DNA of 7,300 bases. Origin: Clostridia bacterium (lineage in GTDB: Bacteria > Bacillota > Clostridia > Oscillospirales > CAG-382). Each line of letters starts with the position of its first letter. Positions within the stretch are counted from its first letter, which is position 1. Below are positions 1 to 7,100 of the stretch, piece after piece. The DNA lies in the NCBI GenBank assembly GCA_017646185.1, contig JAGCNA010000132.1, positions 1 to 7,300 of the forward strand, given 5' to 3'. The position numbers were made by a program, and so were the translations under genes. Below the pieces are notes generated by a model, which was given only the letters and a program-made list of their open reading frames with translations, did no database searches and was not told where the DNA came from.

Positions 1-197
1 ATGAACATTATCTCCTTGGGGTCGATATCATAGCCCGCTTCTTCTGCCATCTCACGCTTTAACGTATCGAAAATAAGCTCATCGGGACGCTGTTTTCCGC
101 CGGGGAGAGTATAGTATGTTCCGTTATTTTCCATTTCCGCAACCAAAAGCTTGTTGCCCTTTATTATAATACCTTTTACGGAATTTCTGATGATCAT
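1..197 (-). CDS. Nudix (MutT-family) hydrolase, N-terminal part, runs off left edge
   Basis: This is the first 65 codons of a Nudix hydrolase read on the minus strand from an ATG at 197-195; the rest lies outside the window, so no stop is seen. The protein starts MIIRNSVKGIIIKGNKLLVA, a typical first beta strand of the fold. A complete Nudix box GX5EX7REUXEEXGU follows at residues 34-56: G34, E40, R48-E49, E52-E53, G55 and Y56, with the metal-binding glutamates present. Family members hydrolyse nucleoside diphosphates linked to another moiety, using Mg2+ or Mn2+. The substrate cannot be deduced from this fragment: 8-oxo-dGTP, ADP-ribose, NADH and other nucleotides are all possible. The start is supported by an AGAGGTG ribosome binding site (plus-strand 214-208) 10 nt upstream, and by a good promoter. 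The gene is divergent from spoIIR. Family assignment is firm; specific function is unknown. Confidence 0.93.
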   Translation of the reverse strand, partial: MIIRNSVKGIIIKGNKLLVAEMENNGTYYTLPGGKQRPDELIFDTLKREMAEEAGYDIDPKEIMF

Positions 198-207
198 AAT
201 TTAATTA

Positions 208-214
208 CACCTCT
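208..214 (-). promoter_or_regulatory. Ribosome binding site of the Nudix gene
   Basis: Read on the minus strand this is AGAGGTG, with 10 nt between it and the ATG at 197-195. It fixes the start of the partial Nudix gene, since no other in-frame ATG lies nearby with such a site. Confidence 0.75.
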
Positions 215-221
215 GTAAATA

Positions 222-237
222 TTACTGTATACAGTAA
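222..237. promoter_or_regulatory. 16-bp perfect palindrome, candidate operator of the Nudix promoter
   Basis: TTACTGTATACAGTAA is its own reverse complement over 16 bp, centred between 229 and 230; the symmetry breaks at the next base pair. It covers most of the predicted minus-strand -10 box (238-233) and the predicted start site near 226, which is where a repressor site would block initiation. The half-site ACTGTA with no spacer suits a small dimeric regulator, but I cannot assign a family. It lacks the GAAC-N4-GTTC form of the Firmicute LexA box and the TACANNTGTA form of BlaI/CopY sites. The palindrome is seen directly; the operator role is inferred. Confidence 0.55.
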
Positions 238-261
238 ACAACATTTGAAAGGTTTTGTCAA
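233..261 (-). promoter_or_regulatory. Sigma-A-type promoter for the Nudix gene
   Basis: On the minus strand a perfect -35 box TTGACA (261-256) is followed after 17 bp by TTTACT (238-233), which matches four of six bases of TATAAT. The predicted start near 226 leaves a leader of about 29 nt containing the ribosome binding site. The -10 box is overlapped by the palindrome at 222-237, which suggests repression. Confidence 0.65.
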
Positions 262-284
262 GAGTTAAAACGCTCAAAATTACC

Positions 285-313
285 TTGACGGAACGGAAAT
301 AATGGTGTAAACT
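285..313 (+). promoter_or_regulatory. Sigma-A-like promoter upstream of spoIIR-addB-addA
   Basis: TTGACG (285-290, five of six bases of consensus) and TAAACT (308-313, four of six) are separated by 17 bp. Transcription would start near 320, giving a leader of about 50 nt before spoIIR. A second AT-rich element, TATAAC at 319-324, has no -35 at proper spacing. A vegetative promoter would make sense for addBA but is unexpected for spoIIR, which in Bacillus subtilis is read by sigma-F. No experimental support is available. Confidence 0.5.
295..304 (+). promoter_or_regulatory. Possible sigma-F -10 element for spoIIR
   Basis: GGAAATAATG fits the described sigma-F -10 pattern GGNNANAHTR at every fixed position, and spoIIR is a known sigma-F gene in Bacillus subtilis. 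A clear GYATA -35 box is not seen about 15 bp upstream; the bases there are A-rich. The assignment is therefore tentative. The element lies inside the spacer of the sigma-A-like promoter, so the two could not be used at the same time. Confidence 0.35.
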
Positions 314-355
314 CTGTATATAACCTCTCGTTTGCGTACATAATCTACGGGAAAC

Positions 356-360
356 GGAGG
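356..360 (+). promoter_or_regulatory. Ribosome binding site of spoIIR
   Basis: GGAGG lies 10 nt before the ATG at 371 and supports that start over any downstream in-frame ATG. Confidence 0.8.
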
Positions 361-370
361 AATATACAAA

Positions 371-940
371 ATGATTACAAAAGCAAAACTCATTATCTGT
401 ATTGCGGCGGTAATGCTGACGGTAATAATATCCGATCTCGCTATGCCGAGAGGGGAAAAAAGCATTTACGATACCACGGTAAGACTGCACATACTGGCAA
501 ACAGCGATTCACGTGAAGACCAAAGCTTAAAGCTTGAAGTTAGGGACGCTATTATAGAAAACAGCCCTTATCTTGAAATGATAACCGACGTAGAAACGCT
601 GCAGACGGAGATTACCCGTATTGCCCAAGAAACGGCAAAAGGGCAGACGGTACGGGCGGAATTCGGCAAGGAATATTACGAAACACGGGAATACGACGGA
701 GTAATGTTCCCTGCGGGCACCTATACGTCCCTGCGCATTATCATTGGCGAAGGGGAAGGAAAAAACTGGTGGTGCGTGCTGTTTCCCCCTTTGTGTCTTT
801 CTGCCGCCACGGCGCAGGACGCTTTGGAAGACACGGGTATGAGCGAGGATGCGGTAAACGTATTTACAAAGACAAACAAAGTGAAATATAAATTCAGGTT
901 TAAAATACTTGAATTTTTGGGAAATCTGAAAAAGGAGTGA
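371..940 (+). CDS. spoIIR: Stage II sporulation protein R (SpoIIR)
   Basis: SpoIIR is made in the forespore, exported across its membrane, and activates the mother-cell membrane protease SpoIIGA, which cleaves pro-sigma-E to active sigma-E. The 189-residue product has one hydrophobic N-terminal segment (about residues 6-24) after a basic start, fitting a signal peptide or anchor. Two family hallmarks are visible: RLHILANSDSREDQ at residues 38-51, followed by a KLEVRDAI helix, and WWCVLFPPLC at residues 133-142. The basic, hydrophobic C-terminal end (KYKFRFKILEF) is also typical. It is somewhat shorter than the Bacillus subtilis protein, as is common in Clostridia. It is the first gene of an apparent operon with addB, whose ATG follows after 9 nt. 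The upstream region carries a sigma-A-like promoter and a sigma-F-like -10 element. Identification is confident from motifs; membrane export is inferred from the N-terminus. Confidence 0.95.
   Translation: MITKAKLIICIAAVMLTVIISDLAMPRGEKSIYDTTVRLHILANSDSREDQSLKLEVRDAIIENSPYLEMITDVETLQTEITRIAQETAKGQTVRAEFGKEYYETREYDGVMFPAGTYTSLRIIIGEGEGKNWWCVLFPPLCLSAATAQDALEDTGMSEDAVNVFTKTNKVKYKFRFKILEFLGNLKKE
931..937 (+). promoter_or_regulatory. addB ribosome binding site at the end of spoIIR
   Basis: AAAGGAG lies within the last spoIIR codons and abuts its TGA stop (938-940), 12 nt before the addB ATG. A ribosome ending spoIIR would cover this site, which suggests translational coupling. It also fixes the addB start, which places the Walker A loop near the N-terminus as expected for AddB. 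Confidence 0.7.
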
Positions 941-949
941 AAAAAAGAT

Positions 950-3900
950 ATGCTGCACCGTATTATAGGAAAAGGCGGAAGCGGAAAAACACGCATTATT
1001 ATAAACAAAATAAAAGAATGTATATCCGACGGTCAGCAGTGTATCGTTATCGTGCCCGAACAGCAATCTGTGGCGTACGAAAGAAAGCTTTCCTCTTTTT
1101 TGGGAGACACCTTTAATATGTACTGCGAGGTACTTAACTTTGAGCGTCTGCCCAACCGTATTGCAAGGCAGTTCGGTGGACTTGATGCGGAATATATGGA
1201 TGTGGGCTGCAGAAACGTGCTGATTGCATCCGCTTTGTACGGAGTAAAGGATTCCCTTACCCAATACGCCCTCTCTGCAGAGGACAACGATTTTATTAAA
1301 AAGCTGGGGGATACCGCCGCAAACCTTAAAATGCGGGGTATTACTCCCGATATGCTTTTGGAGGCAAAGGAAAAAATACCCTCCAAAACCCTTTCGGAAA
1401 AACTTTCCGATATGGGAATTATATTAAAAGAATACGAAAAAAAGACCCCGAAAAATCTGTATGACCCCAACGACGGGCTTACCCATCTTGCTTTGCGGGA
1501 GGATACGCCCCGTTTCTTTGAGGGGAAAACGGTGTTTATTGACAGCTGTTACACCTACACGCCCCAGGAAGAAGAGATAATAAAAATTATATTGCAAAGC
1601 GCAAGTGACGTTTATATATCATTCCTTATCGGAGAAGACCCCGAGCTTTACAAAGAAACCACCCTTTGCAGCGAAAAGATAAAGGAATATTCCCCTATCT
1701 GCGAAGACTTGGTGCTTACGGACAACAAGCGGACAAAGGAAGAAAGTATTGAATACCTGCAGGATTTTCTGTGGGACCATTCCGCTCCCGTTTTTGAAGG
1801 CAACACGGACAACGTAAAGATAATATCTGCTTCCGACAGCTTTGAGGAAGCGGCGGCGGTAAGCAGTATTATACATTCCCTTATACGCAAGGGCTACCGC
1901 TACCGTGATATTACGGTGATAACGGGCAACGCCGAAAAATACGATGGAATAATTGACACGGTGTTTGCTTCCGACGGGATACCCTGCTATATGTCGGTAA
2001 AGGACGAGCTTACCACAAAGCCCGTGGTGGCGTTTGTTTTGTCTGCTCTGGAAATAGCCGTAACGGATTTCGCTCCTTATGCCGTAAGCAAATACATAAA
2101 AAACAGCTATTGCGATCTTAACGCAAGAGAAAGAGACCTGCTTTCCCGTTATACCGACACGTGGGGAATAAGAGGAAAGCGTTGGCGGGACGGTAACCCC
2201 TGGATGATGAATCCCGAAGGATATACGGGAACCCTTACCGAATATTCCGCCCATATACTTAACACCGTAAACGCCGCAAAGGAAAAAATGACAGACGTTC
2301 TTTTGCCCGTATACGAAACCTTGGTTTCCAAAGACCTTACCGTTAAAAGCGGTGTGGAGGCGCTGTACGGATTGCTTATATCCGCAAAGGCGGATAAGCG
2401 TTTGCTTGCCCGTGCCCGTATTCTTATGGACAGCGGCAAGGAACGGGAAAGCAACGTAACCTCCCGGGTATGGGATGCCCTTATAGATATTTTCGATAGG
2501 TTGGTTTCTGTCTGCGGAGAGGAAAAGACTACCCCCGAAAGACTGCACCGATACCTTTCTCTTATGATATCCTCCCGCAAAGTGGGAGCGATACCCGCTT
2601 TGAATGACAGCGTTACGATCGGTAACGCCAGCCTTATCCGCCCCGAAAACTGCCGTGCCTGCATACTTATGGGGGTAAACGACGGTGAGTTCCCCAAGGC
2701 GGTGCGCAGAAGCGGCTTGTTTGACGAAAGGGAAAACACCCTTTTGGAGCAGGCGGGAATTCCTTTGGCGCTTCCCCTTTTAAGACAGCAAAACGAACAG
2801 CGGTTTTATTTTACCGCGGCGGTAAGCGCACCTGAGGAAAAGCTGTATATAACCTACCCTGCCGGCGACCTTACCGGAGGCACCCTGCGTGAATCCGTTG
2901 CGGTAATGCGCATAAAAGAGCTTTTGGGAATAAAAGAAGAGAAATTCGGGGAAAAGGAAACGGATCTGCTGTACTGTATTCCCTCCGCAAAGCGGTATTA
3001 CGGCGGTATCCAAAACCCATACATAAAAAAATCCCTTTACGGCTTGTGGGAAGAAAAGGCAGAGGGAATGGGACTGTACGAAAAAGACGCCACCGTGTGT
3101 CTTGACCAAAACGTGCACACCCTTACTCCCAGCCGTACGGATAAATACGCATCCTGCCCCTTTTCTTTCTTTGCAAAATATCTGTTAAAGCTTAAAGAAA
3201 ACAAAAAAGCCGCATTTGCCGCACCCGAGATAGGCACATTCGTTCACAGCATACTGGAGGAATTTGTTTCCGCCCGTGTGGAAGAGGGAAAGTTTGTTCC
3301 CCTGCCCGACAGTGAACGGGAAAAAGAAGTAGACCGTCTTACAGAAACCTATATTCTTTCCGTGGCGGGAGAATATGCCGCAGATAAACGGTTTGCTTAT
3401 GCGGTGGGCAGATTTAAAAAGACACTTAATCTTATTATAAAAAATATTTCTGCGGAATTTGAGCAAAGCAAATTCTGCCCCAGCGGTTTTGAAGTAAAGA
3501 TAGGTATGGGCGACCTGCCTCCCGTTGAAGTAAAGACGGAAAAGGGCAAAATATTCCTGCGGGGTATAGTTGACCGCACGGACACCTGCGTTATTGACGG
3601 GAAAACATACTTACGTGTAATAGACTACAAAACGGGAGACAAGCGTTTTTCTGCGGAAAGAGTGGAAAAGGGCTTGGATCTGCAGCTGCTTATGTATCTT
3701 TTTGCCTGCTGTGCCGCAGATAAAACGGAAAAAACCCTGCCTGCGGGCGTACTGTATATGCCTGCATCCGCCCCCAAGCTGGACGGCGGCAAAGAATACC
3801 CGGACCCCGAGGAAGAAGCGGTTTACGGGTTTAAAAAAAGCGGTCTTGTTTTGGCAGACCCCGAGGTTATCCGAGCCATGGAGCAAGACGGCGGCGGAGT

Positions 3901-4123
3901 GTTTATCCCCGCAAAGCTTAACAAGGACGGCTCCGTTTCCGCAAGAAGCGTAAGCGCAAAGACCTTGGAAGAGTTTGACGCTTTGGAACAACAGCTTAAA
4001 ACCACCGTACGCAATATGGGAGATAGGCTCATATCCGGCGATATGTGTATAGACCCTATCAAAGAAGGAAGTATAAACGCCTGCAGATACTGCGAATATA
4101 AGTCGTTTTGCAGAAACAACTGA
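950..4123 (+). CDS. addB: AddB, ATP-dependent helicase-nuclease subunit B
   Basis: AddB pairs with AddA to resect double-strand breaks; in Bacillus it cuts the 5' strand and recognises Chi, without acting as the motor. The 1057-residue product opens with Walker A GKGGSGKT (residues 7-14). The Walker B-like stretch FIDSCYTYTPQE has D198 followed by S199 instead of a catalytic glutamate, fitting an inactive motor. A family signature GVNDGEFPK starts at residue 575. The C-terminal nuclease domain shows GTFVHSILEEF with H766, GIVDRTD with D875, and IDYKTG with D892 and K894, so the nuclease site is intact. C736 (in ASCPFSFF) and C1045, C1048, C1054 (C-x2-C-x5-C near the end) match the four ligands of the AddB 4Fe-4S cluster. 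It is about 100 residues shorter than Bacillus subtilis AddB but has all landmarks. It lies 9 nt after spoIIR and 25 nt before addA. Identification is firm; Chi specificity cannot be read. Confidence 0.96.
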   Translation: MLHRIIGKGGSGKTRIIINKIKECISDGQQCIVIVPEQQSVAYERKLSSFLGDTFNMYCEVLNFERLPNRIARQFGGLDAEYMDVGCRNVLIASALYGVKDSLTQYALSAEDNDFIKKLGDTAANLKMRGITPDMLLEAKEKIPSKTLSEKLSDMGIILKEYEKKTPKNLYDPNDGLTHLALREDTPRFFEGKTVFIDSCYTYTPQEEEIIKIILQSASDVYISFLIGEDPELYKETTLCSEKIKEYSPICEDLVLTDNKRTKEESIEYLQDFLWDHSAPVFEGNTDNVKIISASDSFEEAAAVSSIIHSLIRKGYRYRDITVITGNAEKYDGIIDTVFASDGIPCYMSVKDELTTKPVVAFVLSALEIAVTDFAPYAVSKYIKNSYCDLNARERDLLSRYTDTWGIRGKRWRDGNPWMMNPEGYTGTLTEYSAHILNTVNAAKEKMTDVLLPVYETLVSKDLTVKSGVEALYGLLISAKADKRLLARARILMDSGKERESNVTSRVWDALIDIFDRLVSVCGEEKTTPERLHRYLSLMISSRKVGAIPALNDSVTIGNASLIRPENCRACILMGVNDGEFPKAVRRSGLFDERENTLLEQAGIPLALPLLRQQNEQRFYFTAAVSAPEEKLYITYPAGDLTGGTLRESVAVMRIKELLGIKEEKFGEKETDLLYCIPSAKRYYGGIQNPYIKKSLYGLWEEKAEGMGLYEKDATVCLDQNVHTLTPSRTDKYASCPFSFFAKYLLKLKENKKAAFAAPEIGTFVHSILEEFVSARVEEGKFVPLPDSEREKEVDRLTETYILSVAGEYAADKRFAYAVGRFKKTLNLIIKNISAEFEQSKFCPSGFEVKIGMGDLPPVEVKTEKGKIFLRGIVDRTDTCVIDGKTYLRVIDYKTGDKRFSAERVEKGLDLQLLMYLFACCAADKTEKTLPAGVLYMPASAPKLDGGKEYPDPEEEAVYGFKKSGLVLADPEVIRAMEQDGGGVFIPAKLNKDGSVSARSVSAKTLEEFDALEQQLKTTVRNMGDRLISGDMCIDPIKEGSINACRYCEYKSFCRNN

Positions 4124-4132
4124 TTTTTAAAA

Positions 4133-4139
4133 AAGGAGG
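4133..4139 (+). promoter_or_regulatory. Ribosome binding site of addA
   Basis: AAGGAGG, a near-perfect match to the 16S anti-Shine-Dalgarno sequence, lies 9 nt before the ATG at 4149. Another ATG at 4142-4144 is only 2 nt from the site and in a frame that closes within about 30 codons, so 4149 is the real start. The site sits in the 25-nt addB-addA gap, which holds no terminator. Confidence 0.85.
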
Positions 4140-4148
4140 AAATGCTTT

Positions 4149-7100
4149 ATGCCGGATTTCACCCCGTCGCAAAACAAAGCCATAGAAACAAAAAACGTGA
4201 GCATGGTTGTTTCCGCAGGTGCGGGAAGCGGTAAGACCACCGTTATGACAAGCCGCATACTGCGTTCCCTGCTTGAGGGAAGCGATATCAACAGATATCT
4301 TGTGGTAACCTTTACCAAAGCCGCCGCATCCGACGTAAAGGAAAAGCTTTACAAGGGACTTATGAAGGCGCAGGCGGAAAACCCTGCCGACCGTCATATT
4401 GCGGGACAGCTTATGTCACTTCCCGCCGCAGATATTTCCACGGTGCACGCCTTTTGCTTTTCCCGTATAAAGCAGTATTTTTCGGTTTTGGGAATAACAC
4501 CCGACGTACGCGCCGCAGACGAAACGGAATCAAGCCTGCTTTTGCAGGAAAGTATGGAAAAAACGCTTAACGAAGGATACGAAAAGCAGCAGCCCCATTT
4601 TATGCTGCTGGCAGACGGTTTTTCGGGACGGAAAAGCGACAAACGCTTTGCAGACGTTATGCTGGGGCTTTACAAGGAATTGCGGGTATACCCCAATTAC
4701 CGCAGATTTTTGGGAGAGCTTATTGAAAAGCTTGAAAAAGACTGCAAAAAGGGTGAATACACAAACACCGAAGTTTGCTCCGTAATAATGGACGAAGCGG
4801 AAAAATGTATACTTACCGCAAGAGAAAATCTGGAAAAGCTTTGCAAATATGCCCTTGACGTGCAAGAGGAGATATACCTGCCCTCTTTATACGCCTTTGC
4901 CGAGGAGCTGGACACGCTTTTATCCCTTTTCCCCGCAGGATACGATGGGACGAGAGAATATATAAACGCTTTGAAAAATCCCCGTCTGCCCACAAAAGGA
5001 TATAACAGCGAAATTCAAAAAGAAAAGATATACGCTGTAAAAAACGATATTTTTGAAGAAATAAAAAGCATACGGGGACGGTATTTTGTTTTTTCCTCCG
5101 AAACGAACCTTGAGGATATGAAAACAAATCTTGCCCTTATAAAAGCGGCAAAGGAATTTCTTTTTGAATTTGACGATACCTACACCCGCTTAAAAGAAAA
5201 TGCGGGAGTAATAGATTTTTCGGACCAGGAGCATTTAATGCTTTCTTTGCTGGAAAAGGACGGAGCCCCCACTCCTCTGTGCCTTGAAATAAAAAAACAG
5301 TTTGACGAAATATACGTTGACGAATATCAGGACACGAACCCCTTGCAGGACAGAATATTCGCCCTGCTTTCTTCCGATAACAGATTTATGGTGGGGGACG
5401 TAAAACAGAGTATTTACCGTTTCAGAAGCGCACACCCCGATATTTTCAAGGGGTACTGCAACATATTCGGAAAGGTAAAAAACACGGAAAAAGTGATACT
5501 GCGCGAAAATTTCCGCTGTGACGAGAATATTATACTCTTTTGCAACAAGGTGTTTTCCGGAATAAAAGAGATCAGCGACAGTATGAATTATTCCGAAGAA
5601 GCACTTATCTTTGCAAAAAAAGAAAACCTTGGTGACCACCCCGTTTGCTTTACCCTTATAAAAGGGGAAAAGGAAATGAACGCCGAAGAAAAGCAGACTG
5701 CGGAAGCGGAATATATCGCAACCCGTATAAACGAGCTTGCGGGGACACCGAAAAATGACGGCACACCTATAAAATACGGTGATATTGCCATACTTTTTAC
5801 CGCTTTGAAAAGCAATATAAGCATATACAAAAAGGTGTTTGAAAAAGCGGGAATTCCCTTTAAAGCGGAAAAAAGCGAAAGCTTTTTGGATAAGCAGGAG
5901 ATACTGCTTGCCATTGCGGGATTAAAGGCTATAGACAACCCTACGGCGGATATTCCCCTTGCAAGTATAATGCGTTCCCCTCTCTTTAATTTCACCGCAG
6001 ACGAAATGCTGAAAATACGCCGCTGTGTAAACAGCGATTGCCTGTACGATTGCGTTAAGGGTGCGGCAAACGCCTTTAAAGAGGACAGAGAAAAGAAAAA
6101 ACGCTACCGCTGTTTCCCTTCGGTTTTGGGAGCCACCCCCCTGCCCCGAAGAATAGTGGGTGCGAAAAAAGAATGTATTTCCAAAGACGTTTCCGCAAAA
6201 TGCAAAAGGCTGGTTTCCGCTTTGCATTTGTGGCGTCTTGGGGCGGAGGGTATTCCCGCCCACAGATTTATATGGCAATTTTACAACGAAAGCGGTATGA
6301 TCTCCGCCGCGCTGAGCGAAAAAGGCGGGGAGAAAAAGCACCGCAACCTTATGCTGCTGTACGATTTCGCCCGAAGATACGAGGAAAGCTCATACAAGGG
6401 GCTTAACGCATTTTTAAAGTATCTTGACGAAACCGAAGAGCTGGAAGAAGCAAAAGCACCGGATGACGGAGGCAACACAGTTAAGCTGATGACCGTACAC
6501 CGTTCCAAAGGGCTTGAATTTCCCGTGGTATTTCTGGCGGATACGGACAGACAGTTCAGAGGGCAGGACAGCGTGTATTTCGTTTTGAGAAAGGACGGGA
6601 TCGGCGTAAGGTTTTCCCAAGCAAACGGTATGCTTACCAAAAACAACTGCGTGACCGACAGCCTGCTTATAAAAGAGCTTTATGACAGCACCGCAGAAGA
6701 GGCGAGAAAGCTTTACGTTGCTTTAACCCGAGGCAGAGAAAGACTTTATATTACCGCAAAAGCCGACGAATTCGACGAGCTCGGAGGCGATATGCGCACC
6801 GGCAAATGCCACGCAGACTGGATAATACAGTCCCTTGGCACGGAAAACACCGACTTTTACACCTTTAAAACCGTTTTGGCGGCAGAAGTGTCTGCACAAA
6901 TCGGAGAGGAAGAAAAACGGCTGTTTTTACCTCCTGCGGAAGATCTGCGTTCACGGCTTGAATTTGTATACCCTCAAAGCGGATGGGATACGCCCGCTAA
7001 AATTTCCGTTTCCGAAATACGAAGAGGTCTTTTGGAAGAGGAAGAATACACCCGCACGGTACGGCAGAGCAGTATTTTGCGCAAGCCAAAGTTTTTGGGA

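Noticed and set aside
198..370. Search for a riboswitch, small RNA or terminator in the divergent intergenic region
   Set aside because: Only 173 bp long and occupied by two promoters. The one weak inverted match (TTTTG at 253-257 with CAAAA at 275-279) has a short stem and no T-run, so nothing beyond promoters and the palindrome is supported.
198..370. LexA (SOS) box controlling the addBA operon
   Set aside because: No GAAC-N4-GTTC type site is seen in the promoter region.
194..490. 98-codon minus-strand frame over the start of spoIIR and the promoter region
   Set aside because: It would overlap both the divergent promoters and the spoIIR start, and shows no family features.
527..1264. 245-codon open frame on the minus strand across the spoIIR-addB junction
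   Set aside because: It is antisense to two well-identified genes, with low-complexity Phe/His/Tyr-rich content and no motif.
1619..2548. 309-codon open frame on the minus strand inside addB
   Set aside because: It lies wholly antisense to conserved addB coding sequence, has no recognisable domain or credible ribosome binding site, and its composition (rich in aromatic and basic residues) is what antisense reading of this codon usage gives.
3702..3953. 83-codon plus-strand frame in a second phase within addB
   Set aside because: It is a shadow frame inside the conserved nuclease domain of addB, without its own ribosome binding site or domain.
4142..4144. Alternative ATG just upstream of the addA start
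   Set aside because: It is in a different frame that ends within about 30 codons and lies only 2 nt from the ribosome binding site.
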